In this document: piece by piece, positions 25,384-34,324 of the stretch | Numbering within the stretch: the stretch's first letter is position 1 | Layout of the letters: each line of letters starts with the position of its first letter | Assembly (NCBI GenBank): GCA_045578425.1 | Contig: JAZNKF010000013.1 | Span: 1-64,000 of the forward strand | Reading direction: 5' to 3' | DNA length: 64,000 nucleotides | Source of the DNA: RGIG3009 sp045578425 | GTDB lineage: Bacteria > Bacillota > Clostridia > Oscillospirales > Acutalibacteraceae | Made by a program: the position numbers and the translations under genes | The notes under the pieces: generated by a model | Databases searched by the model: none | What the model was told of the DNA's origin: nothing | What the model saw: the letters and a program-made list of their open reading frames with translations, nothing else

Positions 25384-25728
25384 TTATTTTACCAGTTCAA
25401 TGATTGCCATTTCGGCAGCATCGCCACGGCGAGCACCCGTTTTAATAATGCGGGTATAACCACCGTTGCGACCTTCGTACGAAGGGGCAATTTCGTCAAA
25501 CAATTTTTTGCAAACGCTCTCTTTGGTTACAAAAGAGAATACCAAACGCTTATTAGCAAGCGTGGGTTGTTTGGCAATGGTAATCATTTTTTCGGTCATG
25601 GCACGAACTTCTTTGGCACGAGTCACAGTGGTCTCAATGCGACCTTTTTCCAATAAGAACGTTACCATGGCTCTCAACATAGCCATACGCGAAGCTGTCG
25701 GTCTGCCGAGCTTACGAGTTCCGGGCAT
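25384..25728 (-). CDS. rplQ: 50S ribosomal protein L17
   Basis: A 114-residue protein with the L17 start MPGTRKLGRPTASRMAMLR and the AKEVRAMTEKMITIAK helix. It binds 23S rRNA near the tunnel exit. It is the last gene of the alpha operon, right before its terminator and 38 bp after rpoA. The length matches bacterial L17. Confidence 0.97.
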   Translation of the reverse strand: MPGTRKLGRPTASRMAMLRAMVTFLLEKGRIETTVTRAKEVRAMTEKMITIAKQPTLANKRLVFSFVTKESVCKKLFDEIAPSYEGRNGGYTRIIKTGARRGDAAEMAIIELVK

Positions 25729-25766
25729 GTGAATTCACTCCTTTTCAGAATTCTGCGGAATATGTT

Positions 25767-26720
25767 TTATTCCTCTTCGTCGCTCAAGCTAAAGCCCAAC
25801 GACGCCAATTTGTTAATAACTTCTTCCAAAGACTTACGGCCCAAATTGCGGACTTTCATCATATCGTCTTCCGTTTTGTTGATTAAGTCTTCCACCGTGT
25901 TGATACCGGCGCGTTTGAGGCAGTTAAACGAACGGACGGATAAATCCAATTCTTCAATTGTCATTTCCAACGCTTTCGCTTTGCCTTTTTCTTCTTTTTC
26001 AACCATAACGGAACCATCCACAAACGCTTCACCGGATAAATCCACAAACAAAGCCAAGTGGTCGGTGATGATTTTGGCTGCCAACGAAACGGCTTCTTGT
26101 GCGGTAATCGTACCGTTGGTCCAAACTTCTAAATTGAGTTTGTCGAAGTCGGTAATTTGACCAACACGCGTGTTGCTCACAGCGTAATTCACTTTCACCA
26201 CCGGTGTATAAATGGAGTCCACCGGAATCACACCAATAACCGATTGCATTAATTGCTTGTTGCGCTCGGCAGGTACATATCCGCGTCCTTTATCAACCGT
26301 GATTTCCATGTTCAGCTTGCCACCTTCGGTGACCGTGGCAATGTGCGTATCGGGGCACAAAATTTCCACTTCGCTGTCACATTTGATAGAAGCTGCCGTC
26401 ACTTCACACGGACCTTCCGCTTCAATGTAAACCGTTTTCGGTCCTTCACCGTTAAGCTTCAGAATCAAATTTTTGATGTTCAGAACAATTTCCGTAACAT
26501 CTTCTTTCACGCCTTCAATCGTGCTGAATTCGTGAAGAATACCTTCAATTTTCACGGAGGTAACTGCCACACCCGGCAAAGAGGAGAGCAACACACGACG
26601 CAAGCTGTTACCAAGCGTCGTACCGTAACCTCTTTCCAACGGTTCCACCACAAAGCGGCCGTAAGTACCATCGGCAGTAAGGTCTAATGCCTCGATTCTG
26701 GGCTTTTCAATCTCTATCAT
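25767..26720 (-). CDS. rpoA: DNA-directed RNA polymerase subunit alpha
   Basis: A 317-residue alpha subunit. The N-terminal assembly domain has GYGTTLGNSLRRVLLSSLPG. The C-terminal domain (about 245-317) has the DNA/activator-binding helix-hairpin-helix FNCLKRAGINTVEDL and VRNLGRKSLEEV. Its SD is AAGGAGG. It follows rpsD after 99 bp that contain only this ribosome binding site. Confidence 0.98.
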   Translation of the reverse strand: MIEIEKPRIEALDLTADGTYGRFVVEPLERGYGTTLGNSLRRVLLSSLPGVAVTSVKIEGILHEFSTIEGVKEDVTEIVLNIKNLILKLNGEGPKTVYIEAEGPCEVTAASIKCDSEVEILCPDTHIATVTEGGKLNMEITVDKGRGYVPAERNKQLMQSVIGVIPVDSIYTPVVKVNYAVSNTRVGQITDFDKLNLEVWTNGTITAQEAVSLAAKIITDHLALFVDLSGEAFVDGSVMVEKEEKGKAKALEMTIEELDLSVRSFNCLKRAGINTVEDLINKTEDDMMKVRNLGRKSLEEVINKLASLGFSLSDEEE

Positions 26721-26819
26721 TCAAAACCCTCCTTTTTATAAACGGGCACCACATGCATTCGCAAAAAAGTGACCGTGATAAGTGTTGTACAAAGTGGCTC
26801 AAACGAGCGACTTTCAAAA

Positions 26820-27449
26820 TTATTTCGAGTACAACTCGACGATAAGGGTTTCTTCCACCGGCAAATCAATATCTTCACGAACGGGAACAGCAACAACTTT
26901 TGCTTCCCATGCTTCGCGATTGAGTTCCAACCACTTCGGAGTCGGACGAGAGCTGTTTGCCTCGGAAAGTGCTTTCATCTTATCGAGCGAACGGCTCTTT
27001 TCTTTGACAGCAATCACTTCGCCCACTTTGGTCAAGTACGACGGAATGTTTACTTTGCGGCCGTTCACGGTAAAGTGACCTTGCGTTACCAGTTGACGGG
27101 CTTCGGCACGGGAACTGGCAAAACCCAAACGATACACTACGTTATCCAAACGGGATTCCAACAAACGAAGTAAGTTTTCACCCGTCACGCCTTGCATTTT
27201 GGTAGCCATTTCAAAATAGTGATGGAATTGGCCTTCCAAAACACCGTAATAGCGGCGCACATATTGCTTGGTACGCAATTGTTTACCATATTCCGAAGAT
27301 TTTTTGTTGCGGGCTTGGCCATGCTGACCGGGGGCATAAGCGCGACGAGCAATCGCACATTTGCCGGTATAGCAACGCTCACCCTTTAAAAATAATTTTT
27401 GTCCTTCACGGCGGCAAATTCTGCACACCGCACCGGTATATCTTGCCAT
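26820..27449 (-). CDS. rpsD: 30S ribosomal protein S4
   Basis: A 209-residue S4 of the zinc-containing form: CRICRREGQKLFLKGERC and TGKC supply four cysteines. The S4 RNA-binding domain spans about 98-165 (RLDNVVYRLGFASSRAEARQLV). It nucleates 16S rRNA folding and is a known autoregulator of alpha operons in other bacteria. Confidence 0.97.
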   Translation of the reverse strand: MARYTGAVCRICRREGQKLFLKGERCYTGKCAIARRAYAPGQHGQARNKKSSEYGKQLRTKQYVRRYYGVLEGQFHHYFEMATKMQGVTGENLLRLLESRLDNVVYRLGFASSRAEARQLVTQGHFTVNGRKVNIPSYLTKVGEVIAVKEKSRSLDKMKALSEANSSRPTPKWLELNREAWEAKVVAVPVREDIDLPVEETLIVELYSK

Positions 27450-27476
27450 ATTGGTTGCACCTCCTGCTTTCTCGTA

Positions 27477-27881
27477 TTATACGCGTCTTCTTTTGGGAGG
27501 ACGGCATCCGTTGTGGGGGACCGGCGTTACGTCTTTAATTAAAGTAACATCCAATCCTGCGGTTTGCAAAGCGCGAATAGCAGCTTCACGACCGGCACCC
27601 GGACCTTTTACGTACACTTCAACGGTTTTCAAGCCGTGTTCCATTGCTGCTTTGGCAGCGGTTTCCGCAGCCGTTTGCGCAGCGAAAGGAGTGGATTTCC
27701 GCGAACCACGGAAACCTAATTCACCGGCACTTGCCCAAGACAAAGCGTTGCCTTGTGCATCGGTGAGAGTAACAATGGTGTTATTGAATGTGGACTGGAT
27801 ATGTGCGGCGCCACGCTCAATATTTTTACGTTCTTTGCGACGGACAGTGCCCTTTTTCGCAGTTGCTTTTGCAGCAGCCAT
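27477..27881 (-). CDS. rpsK: 30S ribosomal protein S11
   Basis: A 134-residue protein with the conserved HIQSTFNNTIVTLTD block and the C-terminal DVTPVPHNGCRPPKRRRV tail. A basic N-terminal extension is typical of Firmicutes. It lines the mRNA path of the 30S platform. It lies in standard order between rpsM and rpsD. Confidence 0.98.
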   Translation of the reverse strand: MAAAKATAKKGTVRRKERKNIERGAAHIQSTFNNTIVTLTDAQGNALSWASAGELGFRGSRKSTPFAAQTAAETAAKAAMEHGLKTVEVYVKGPGAGREAAIRALQTAGLDVTLIKDVTPVPHNGCRPPKRRRV

Positions 27882-27899
27882 TCTATATATCCCTCCTGC

Positions 27900-28268
27900 T
27901 TACTTCTTCTTGTTGGCAATGGTCTTTTTGGGACCTTTACGAGTACGGGCGTTGGTTTTGGAACGCTGACCGCGTACCGGCAAGCCCTTGCGATGACGCA
28001 AACCGCGATAACTACCGATTTCAATCAAACGTTTGATATCAAACGCAATGTCACGGCGCAAGTCACCTTCCACCACACAGTTGTGGTCAATGTATTCACG
28101 TAATTTTGCGATGTCTTCTTCGGTCAAATCCCGCACACGGACATCCGGGTTTACGCCGGTTCCCGCCAAAATATCGTTCGCAGTTTTGCGACCGATACCG
28201 TAAATGTAGGTAAGGCCGATTTCTACACGCTTATCTCTGGGTAAGTCTACACCAGCTATACGAGCCAT
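27900..28268 (-). CDS. rpsM: 30S ribosomal protein S13
   Basis: A 122-residue protein starting MARIAGVDLPRDKR, with the helix-two-turn-helix YGIGRKTANDILAGTG and the basic C-terminus GQRSKTNARTRKG. It contacts P-site tRNA and 16S rRNA in the 30S head. The start at 28268 has a GAAGGAAA ribosome binding site; the longer 134-residue reading begins in the leader and is rejected. Confidence 0.98.
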   Translation of the reverse strand: MARIAGVDLPRDKRVEIGLTYIYGIGRKTANDILAGTGVNPDVRVRDLTEEDIAKLREYIDHNCVVEGDLRRDIAFDIKRLIEIGSYRGLRHRKGLPVRGQRSKTNARTRKGPKKTIANKKK

Positions 28269-28318
28269 AATAGTTTCCTTCCTTTCGGTTTTTCCGTCAA
28301 GCAACTGTAAACGTCAAC

Positions 28319-28432
28319 TTAACCTTGACGTTGTTTGTGCTTGGGGTTTTCGCAAATCACCATAATGCGGCCCTTGCGTTTGATAATTTTGCATTTTTCG
28401 CAGATTTTCTTCACAGAAGGTCTGACTTTCAT
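28319..28432 (-). CDS. rpmJ: 50S ribosomal protein L36
   Basis: A 37-residue gene with start MKVRPSVKKICEKCK and end ENPKHKQRQG. It is the zinc-binding form (CxxC, then a Cys and a His). It sits in standard order between infA and rpsM, with an AGGAGG ribosome binding site. Confidence 0.98.
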   Translation of the reverse strand: MKVRPSVKKICEKCKIIKRKGRIMVICENPKHKQRQG

Positions 28433-28494
28433 GAAAATACCTCCTTTTTTGTGATAAACACAAAATTTACGTTGTGGTTTTTCGAACAATGCCA

Positions 28495-28713
28495 TTACTT
28501 GGTTCGCCAGGTAATGCGACCTTTTGTCAGGTCATACGGTGACATTTCAACTGTCACCTTGTCACCGGGTAAAATGCGGATAAAGTTCATACGCAATTTA
28601 CCCGAGATGTGTGCGAGTATCTGGTGGCCATTGGCAAGCTCCACTTGAAAAGTTGCGTTTGGCAACGCCTCGACCACGACACCCTCCAGTTCAATAACGT
28701 CCGCTTTGGACAT
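28495..28713 (-). CDS. infA: Translation initiation factor IF-1
   Basis: A 72-residue single S1-like OB-fold protein (MSKADVIELEGVVVEALPNA, then SPYDLTKGRITWR). It blocks the A site during initiation. Length and order (map-infA-rpmJ) are standard for Firmicutes. Confidence 0.98.
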   Translation of the reverse strand: MSKADVIELEGVVVEALPNATFQVELANGHQILAHISGKLRMNFIRILPGDKVTVEMSPYDLTKGRITWRTK

Positions 28714-28731
28714 GCTGGTTCCTCCCTCTCG

Positions 28732-29478
28732 TTACGGCATGGTCAATATGACCGGTCCGTCTTTGGTGATGGCAATGGTATGCTCAAAGTGAGCAGATAA
28801 CTTACCGTCTCGCGTGACCGTTGTCCATCCGTCTTTTAACACTTCGACATCGGGAACACCCATATTCACCATAGGTTCAATGGCTAAGGTCATTCCCGGC
28901 AGCAATCTCGGACCGCGACCGGGGGTACCAAAGTTGGGGACACTGGGGTCCTCGTGTAGATTCGTGCCTACTCCGTGGCCGACAAATTGCCGTACAACCG
29001 AGTAACCACGCATCTCGACATACTGCTGAACGGCGGCACTGATATCGCCTACTCTATTGCCCGCAACCGCTTGTGCAATGCCCTCGTAAAGACTTTCACG
29101 CGTAGCATCCAGCAAAGCTTTCGCTTGCGGTGAAATATCACCGGCGGCAAATGTGGCGGCGTTATCGCCGTGATAACCGTTCAAGTGCGCACCCACATCA
29201 ATGCTGACGATATCGCCGGCTTTGATTACGCGCTTATCTGGTATGCCATGAATGACCGTCTCGTTTACAGAAATGCAGGCACTTGCCGGAAATCCGCCAT
29301 ACCCTAAAAACGAAGGCTTGGCACCTTGGCTTTCAATGTATTTGCGAATGATTCGGTCAAGTTCGGCAGTGGTAACACCGGGTTCCACAGCCTCTCCCGC
29401 TAGTTGTAACGCCCGCGCCGAAATCACACAAGCTTCTTTCATCAAGGCGAGTTCTCGGCTGTTTTTAATAGCTATCAT
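28732..29478 (-). CDS. map: Methionine aminopeptidase, type I
   Basis: A 248-residue M24 enzyme. Metal ligands lie in SIDVGAHLNGYHGDNAATF (two Asp), GHGVGTNLHEDP (His), AIEPMV (Glu) and FEHTIAIT (Glu). It removes the initiator Met from nascent proteins. It starts 3 bp after the adk stop, so the two are likely coupled. Confidence 0.97.
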   Translation of the reverse strand: MIAIKNSRELALMKEACVISARALQLAGEAVEPGVTTAELDRIIRKYIESQGAKPSFLGYGGFPASACISVNETVIHGIPDKRVIKAGDIVSIDVGAHLNGYHGDNAATFAAGDISPQAKALLDATRESLYEGIAQAVAGNRVGDISAAVQQYVEMRGYSVVRQFVGHGVGTNLHEDPSVPNFGTPGRGPRLLPGMTLAIEPMVNMGVPDVEVLKDGWTTVTRDGKLSAHFEHTIAITKDGPVILTMP

Positions 29479-29481
29479 GAC

Positions 29482-30117
29482 TTAAACCTCTTCGAGGATT
29501 TCCAAGATACGCTTTGTGACACCTTCGAGCGTTGTCGGTCCTTCAACCGAAGCTAACTTACCGACAGCGGCGTAGTAGTCTTTAAGCGGTTCTGTTTGCT
29601 CATGATACACAGCTAAGCGTTCCTTTACTGTATCGGGATGGTCATCTTTGCGCTGAACAAGGGTGTTGCCGCATTTGTCGCAAATACCATCGGTTGCCGG
29701 TTTTTTGTTGGCAATGTGGTACGATGCGCCACAAACGGGACATACACGGCGACCCGATACACGCTGGGCTATCACTTCGTCTGCGACTTCTAAGTTGATG
29801 ACACAGTCAATGGCGATGCCCATACGGTCAAGTGCCTCGGCTTGCGGAATGGTACGCGGAAAACCATCGAGAATGAAACCACCGCGGCAATCCTCTTCGG
29901 CAAGACGGTCACGGATAATACCGATAACCACCTCGTCGGGAACCAGTTTGCCCGAGTCAATATACTCTTTGGCCTGCTTTCCCATTTCCGTACCGCTTTT
30001 CAGCGCTTCACGGATAATGTTACCCGTGGAAATTGTGGGAATGTTCAGATGCTCACTGATGATTTCAGCCTGTGTGCCTTTGCCGGCACCCGGAGCACCT
30101 AAGAAAATCAGCTTCAT
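29482..30117 (-). CDS. adk: Adenylate kinase
   Basis: A 211-residue kinase. P-loop GAPGAGKGTQAE; AMP site TGNIIREAL; GGFILDGFPRTIPQA; and a zinc-type LID domain CPVCGASYHI...CDKCGNTL with four Cys. It equilibrates AMP, ADP and ATP. The true start is MKLIFLGAPG at 30117; an upstream in-frame start falls in the secY-adk hairpin spacer. Confidence 0.97.
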   Translation of the reverse strand: MKLIFLGAPGAGKGTQAEIISEHLNIPTISTGNIIREALKSGTEMGKQAKEYIDSGKLVPDEVVIGIIRDRLAEEDCRGGFILDGFPRTIPQAEALDRMGIAIDCVINLEVADEVIAQRVSGRRVCPVCGASYHIANKKPATDGICDKCGNTLVQRKDDHPDTVKERLAVYHEQTEPLKDYYAAVGKLASVEGPTTLEGVTKRILEILEEV

Positions 30118-30150
30118 GGAATGACACCCTTTCTTTAAACACGACAGACT

Positions 30151-30193
30151 GTTTCCAACCAACCGACAACCGAAGTTGTCGGTTGGCGGAAAC
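30151..30193. other. UUCG-capped hairpin between secY and adk
   Basis: On the minus strand a 12-bp perfect stem (30159-30170 with 30175-30186) is closed by a C(TTCG)G tetraloop and extended by six more pairs (30151-30156 with 30188-30193) across a small internal loop. No T-run follows it in the sense direction, so it does not look like a terminator of the operon. On the plus strand a T-run does follow (30196-30201). It may act as an mRNA processing or stability element. Confidence 0.7.
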
Positions 30194-30216
30194 GGTTTTT
30201 TCGTACAGGAAAAATG

Positions 30217-31563
30217 TTACTCAAGGAAGCCTTTGTAGTGGCGCATCATCATTTGGCTTTCGATTTGTTGCGTTGTTTCCAGTGCGACACCCACCACAAT
30301 CATGATGGAAGTACCGCCTAAGGTCAAGCCGTAAAAACCGCTGAACTTACCAAACAAACTGGGGAACAAAGCAATAACACCAAGGAACAATGCACCGATT
30401 AAGGTTACCTTATTCAACACACGTTTAATATAATCCGTGGTGGGTTTGCCCGGACGATATCCGGGAATCGCACCGGAGTTTTTGCGAAGGTTATTCGCCA
30501 TCTCCGTGGGATTATATTGAATTGTGACATAGAAGAAGGCAAAGCCTATAATCATCACAAAGTACAGCAGGATATATACCCAACTGTCTTGCTTGAACGC
30601 ATCCAAAAACCAGTTGCTGTCCCAGTTGAAGAAGGAAGCCAAAATCGACGGCAACGATACAATCGACGAAGCCAAAATGATCGGCATAACACCGGACATA
30701 TTGACTTTAATCGGAATGTAAGTGCTTTGACCGCCGTACATTTTGCGACCTACCACACGTTTGGCATACTGAATCGGGATGCGGCGTTCGGCATCTCCCA
30801 TAAAGACAATGAAACCAATCATTGCCAAGAAGATAACCAAAACAATGGGAACTAAAATAACATTTTTAATAGCGGCAGGGTTACTGCTCAGTTGAGCAAT
30901 ACCGGCAACATAGAACCAGTTCCACAACGTTCTTGCAGCGCTCGGAATACCGGACAAGATACCCGCAAACAACAAAATGGAAATGCCGTTACCAATACCC
31001 TTTTCGTTGACTTGTTCGCCCAACCACATGATAAGTGCCGAACCGGCAACAAAGCAAAGGATAATCACAATGGCGGCAAACCAAGCACCGAAACCGCTTT
31101 GTGCTTCTTTTACAAGCACGTTCATGCTGCTGTAGTTAGCATTATTGCGCAACATAAAGTAATACGCAATACCCAACATAAGGCCCAAACCAACCGTTAC
31201 AAAACGGGTGATTTTCCCCAGCACCTTACGTCCTGCTTCGCCTTCTTTTGCCAACCGTTCCAATGCCGGAATCGCAACCGTTAACAGTTGAATGATAATG
31301 CTGGCGTTAATATACGGAGTAATGGACAAAGCAAAAATACTGGCGCTGGAAAAGCCACCGCCGGAAATCATGGTCAAGTAGTCCATGAAATTGGCTTCGT
31401 TACCGGCAGTCACAGCATTGACTGCTTGTGTCAAGTTTTCCACATCGACAAACGGCACCGTAATAGCCGAACCGATACGGAAAATTAACACGATAAGCAG
31501 CGTATAAAGAATCTTTTTACGCAAATCAGTGATTTTCCAGGCATTTCGTAAAACTTGAAACAC
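30217..31563 (-). CDS. secY: Protein translocase subunit SecY
   Basis: A 448-residue ten-helix membrane channel. Family signatures are FRIGSAITVPFVD, GNGISILLFAGILSGIP and the cytosolic loop ERRIPIQYAKRVVGRKMYGG, with IPIKVNMSGVMPII after it. It forms the SecYEG pore. The start is GTG at 31563, with GAGGTGA ahead that overlaps the rplO stop region. Confidence 0.98.
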   Translation of the reverse strand: MFQVLRNAWKITDLRKKILYTLLIVLIFRIGSAITVPFVDVENLTQAVNAVTAGNEANFMDYLTMISGGGFSSASIFALSITPYINASIIIQLLTVAIPALERLAKEGEAGRKVLGKITRFVTVGLGLMLGIAYYFMLRNNANYSSMNVLVKEAQSGFGAWFAAIVIILCFVAGSALIMWLGEQVNEKGIGNGISILLFAGILSGIPSAARTLWNWFYVAGIAQLSSNPAAIKNVILVPIVLVIFLAMIGFIVFMGDAERRIPIQYAKRVVGRKMYGGQSTYIPIKVNMSGVMPIILASSIVSLPSILASFFNWDSNWFLDAFKQDSWVYILLYFVMIIGFAFFYVTIQYNPTEMANNLRKNSGAIPGYRPGKPTTDYIKRVLNKVTLIGALFLGVIALFPSLFGKFSGFYGLTLGGTSIMIVVGVALETTQQIESQMMMRHYKGFLE

Positions 31564-31564
31564 G

Positions 31565-32005
31565 TTAAATCACCTCAGCCTTCCCACCAGCAGCTTCAAT
31601 TTTGGCTTTTGCTGCTTCAGAATAGGCTGCTGCTTTCACGGTCAATTTTTTGGTCAACGTACCGTTAGCCAAAACTTTGATACCGTCAAAAGATTTTTTT
31701 ACCAAGCCGGCGTCTTTCAATGCTTGCGCATCAACCACAGCACCGTCTTCAAAGGCGTTAAGTGCTGCTAAATTAACCGTTGCATATTTTGTAGCAAAAA
31801 TGTTGACAAATCCTCTTTTGGGAACTCGTCTTTGCAAAGGCATTTGGCCACCTTCAAAACCGGGACGCATACCGCGACCGGCACGCGCTTTTTGACCTTT
31901 GTGACCTTTGCCGGCAGTTTTGCCTTGGCCGGAACCGTGGCCTCTGCCGATTCTCTTGACATCCCGCACAGAACCGGGAGCCGGAGAAAGCTCTTGTAGC
32001 TTCAT
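31565..32005 (-). CDS. rplO: 50S ribosomal protein L15
   Basis: A 146-residue protein starting MKLQELSPAPGS with the GRGHGSGQGKTAGKGHKGQKAR glycine-rich tail and a GFEGGQMPLQRRVPKRGF block. It is a late-assembly 23S rRNA protein. The start at 32005 has AAGGAGG ahead; the earlier in-frame GTG overlaps the SD. Confidence 0.97.
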   Translation of the reverse strand: MKLQELSPAPGSVRDVKRIGRGHGSGQGKTAGKGHKGQKARAGRGMRPGFEGGQMPLQRRVPKRGFVNIFATKYATVNLAALNAFEDGAVVDAQALKDAGLVKKSFDGIKVLANGTLTKKLTVKAAAYSEAAKAKIEAAGGKAEVI

Positions 32006-32034
32006 AATTGTTTGCACCTCCTTGTTCGAATTGG

Positions 32035-32229
32035 TTAAGCCTCTACTACCTCAACGAGGTGAATAATTTTCGCTACCTTCCCTTGGGTGGCTGCATTAAC
32101 AGGTTGGCATACCGTGTCGCCTATTTTGCGCAAACCCAAAGAATTGGCAGTGGCAATTTGGTCTTTTTTCGCACCAATCAAACTGCGAACGAGTTTGACT
32201 TGCATGCAATCTTTCGCTTTCTTTGCCAT
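32035..32229 (-). CDS. rpmD: 50S ribosomal protein L30
   Basis: A 64-residue protein with the core VKLVRSLIGAKKDQIATANSLGLRKIGDTV. It has a normal length and position between rpsE and rplO. Confidence 0.97.
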   Translation of the reverse strand: MAKKAKDCMQVKLVRSLIGAKKDQIATANSLGLRKIGDTVCQPVNAATQGKVAKIIHLVEVVEA

Positions 32230-32242
32230 GTGTATGCCCCCC

Positions 32243-32743
32243 TTATCCTAAAACTTCTTTCGCGGTTTTTCCGCGAATGGCACCTGCTTCTTCCGCAGTG
32301 CGCAATTGCGTCAAACCGTTCATCACAGCGCTAACCACATTGAAAGGATTGTTGGAGCGGAGAGCCTTGGTACGGATGTCCTTAATACCGGCTGCTTCGA
32401 CAACGGCACGCACAGCACCGCCGGCGATAACACCGGTACCGGGAGCTGCCGGTTTCATCAAAACTCGACCGGCCCCGAAAGCGCCGATAATCTCGTGAGG
32501 AATGGTGCTTCCTTTCAGAGAAATCTTCACTAAATTCTTTTTCGCATCTTCAATGCCTTTGCGAATAGCATCCGGAACTTCACCGGCTTTGCCGGTACCG
32601 AAACCGACAGTGCCGTTGCCATCACCAACCACTACCAAAGCGGAAAATTTCATCACGCGACCGCCTTTAACGGTTTTGCTGACGCGGTTAATGGCAACTA
32701 CGGTTTCTTTGTATTCGTCGTTTGTTTCTACACGTCTGGCCAA
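32243..32743 (-). CDS. rpsE: 30S ribosomal protein S5
   Basis: A 166-residue protein with the dsRNA-binding-like N-domain (TVKGGRVMKFSALVVVGDGNG) and FGAGRVLMKPAAPGTGVIAGG. It acts in decoding fidelity. The start appears to be TTG at 32743, six bases after AGGAGAGG; no ATG fits the family N-terminus. Confidence 0.96.
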   Translation of the reverse strand: MARRVETNDEYKETVVAINRVSKTVKGGRVMKFSALVVVGDGNGTVGFGTGKAGEVPDAIRKGIEDAKKNLVKISLKGSTIPHEIIGAFGAGRVLMKPAAPGTGVIAGGAVRAVVEAAGIKDIRTKALRSNNPFNVVSAVMNGLTQLRTAEEAGAIRGKTAKEVLG

Positions 32744-32760
32744 AGTAATCCTCTCCTTTC

Positions 32761-33120
32761 TTAGAACTTGAGGCCGCCCTCACGGGCGCCTTCGGCCAAC
32801 TGCTCAACACGGCCGTGATAGATGTAACCGCCTCTGTCGAAGACAACGTTTTCGATGCCTTTTTCCAAAGCGCGTTTTGCGACCAATTCGCCGACCTTGC
32901 GGGCAGCTTCTTTGTTGCCGCCTGCCATGCCGAAATCTTTTTCGGTACTGGAAGCTGCAACGAGTGTCACACCCTTGACATCATCAATGATTTGGGCATA
33001 GATGTGATTCAAGGAGCGAAACACGTTCAAGCGAGGACACTCGGCGGTGCCGGAAATCTTACCGCGCACACGTAAATGACGGTGCAACCGTGCTTGGTTG
33101 CTGTCTTTTTTGCTGACCAT
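32761..33120 (-). CDS. rplR: 50S ribosomal protein L18
   Basis: A 119-residue 5S-rRNA-binding protein with RHLRVRGKISGTAECPRLNVFRS, the YAQIIDD block and the end FDRGGYIYHGRVEQLAEGARE. It has a strong SD and standard order. Confidence 0.97.
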   Translation of the reverse strand: MVSKKDSNQARLHRHLRVRGKISGTAECPRLNVFRSLNHIYAQIIDDVKGVTLVAASSTEKDFGMAGGNKEAARKVGELVAKRALEKGIENVVFDRGGYIYHGRVEQLAEGAREGGLKF

Positions 33121-33135
33121 GTATTTTCCTCCTCC

Positions 33136-33684
33136 TTACTTCTTGCCCTTGGCACCGGTCTTACCTTCCTTGCGGCGGATATGCTCGGTGACGTATTTGA
33201 TGCCTTTGCCTTTATACGGCTCCGGCGGGCGTTTTTCGCGAATTTCAGCGGCGAATTGACCAACCAATTGTTTGTCCGGACCGCTAACAATGATTTTGTT
33301 CGGGTTCGGGACTTCAATGGTAATGCCCGGAATTTCGCTCATAATAACTTGATGGCTGTAACCTAAGTTCATCACCAAGTCTTTACCTTGTTTAGCAACA
33401 CGGTAACCAACGCCGTTGACATCCAACTCTTTCGAGAAGCCGTTAGCAACGCCTTCTACCATATTGCTGATTAAGGTACGGGTCAAGCCGTGCAAAGCAC
33501 GGTTTTCTTTTTCGTCGTTCGGACGAGTGACTAAAATTTCGCTGCCCTCAACCGTTACGGCCATGTTCGCATGAAATTTTTGAGTCAAAGTGCCTTTGGG
33601 GCCCTTTGCCGTTACCGTGTTATCGGCAACCGTCACTTGAACGCCGGCAGGAATGGTAATGGGTTTACGACCAATTCTTGACAT
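33136..33684 (-). CDS. rplF: 50S ribosomal protein L6
   Basis: A 182-residue protein with two L6 repeats, starting MSRIGRKPITIPAGV and ending near the signature PEPYKGKGIKYVTEHIRRKEGK. It sits near the GTPase factor centre. Confidence 0.97.
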   Translation of the reverse strand: MSRIGRKPITIPAGVQVTVADNTVTAKGPKGTLTQKFHANMAVTVEGSEILVTRPNDEKENRALHGLTRTLISNMVEGVANGFSKELDVNGVGYRVAKQGKDLVMNLGYSHQVIMSEIPGITIEVPNPNKIIVSGPDKQLVGQFAAEIREKRPPEPYKGKGIKYVTEHIRRKEGKTGAKGKK

Positions 33685-33697
33685 TTTCTTTTCCCCC

Positions 33698-34099
33698 TTA
33701 CCACACGAATGCGAGGACTTCGCCGCCCACGTTTTCTTTACGGGCTTTTTTATCGGTCATAACACCTTTCGATGTAGACACGATGGCGGTGCCGATGCCT
33801 TTCATGACTTTCGGCATGTCCTCACTGCTGGAATAGATGCGCAAACCGGGCTTGGAGACACGACGCAACCCCATCAATACCGGAGCCTTGGAAGGTCCTT
33901 GATATTTCAGAGTAATGCGAATGACGCCTTGCTTGCCATCTTCAATAACTTGATAATTCTTGATATATCCCTCGTCAACAAGAATCTGGGCAATAGCCTT
34001 CTTCATGTTGGAAGCGGGGATATCCACCGAATCATGCTTCGCCGAACTCGCGTTACGAATTCTCGTCAGCATATCGGCAATTGTATCGGTGATTTGCAT
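33698..34099 (-). CDS. rpsH: 30S ribosomal protein S8
   Basis: A 133-residue protein starting MQITDTIADMLTRIRNA and ending GVMTDKKARKENVGGEVLAFVW. It binds the central domain of 16S rRNA and is a known spc-operon repressor in Escherichia coli; whether it acts so here is unknown. Confidence 0.97.
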   Translation of the reverse strand: MQITDTIADMLTRIRNASSAKHDSVDIPASNMKKAIAQILVDEGYIKNYQVIEDGKQGVIRITLKYQGPSKAPVLMGLRRVSKPGLRIYSSSEDMPKVMKGIGTAIVSTSKGVMTDKKARKENVGGEVLAFVW

Positions 34100-34125
34100 T
34101 CCGTCAACCTCCTTTTAGCTATTGC

Positions 34126-34311
34126 TTACCAACTGGCCTTTTTCACACCGGGAATTTCGCCTTTGTAGGCAAGTTCCCTGAAGCAAATACGACACACACC
34201 GTATTTCCGCAAATAAGCATGGGGACGACCGCAGATTTTGCAGCGGTTGTACGCACGCGTGGAAAACTTGGCGGGGCGTTGTTGCTTAACTTTCATAGAT
34301 GTTTTTGCCAT
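34126..34311 (-). CDS. rpsN: 30S ribosomal protein S14, zinc type
   Basis: A 61-residue type Z S14 with a CxxC pair (YNRCKICGRPHAY) and a second one (GVCRICF) that bind zinc. The short zinc-bearing form inside the spc operon is the Gram-positive type. Confidence 0.97.
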   Translation of the reverse strand: MAKTSMKVKQQRPAKFSTRAYNRCKICGRPHAYLRKYGVCRICFRELAYKGEIPGVKKASW

Positions 34312-34324
34312 GTGTTTTCCCTCC

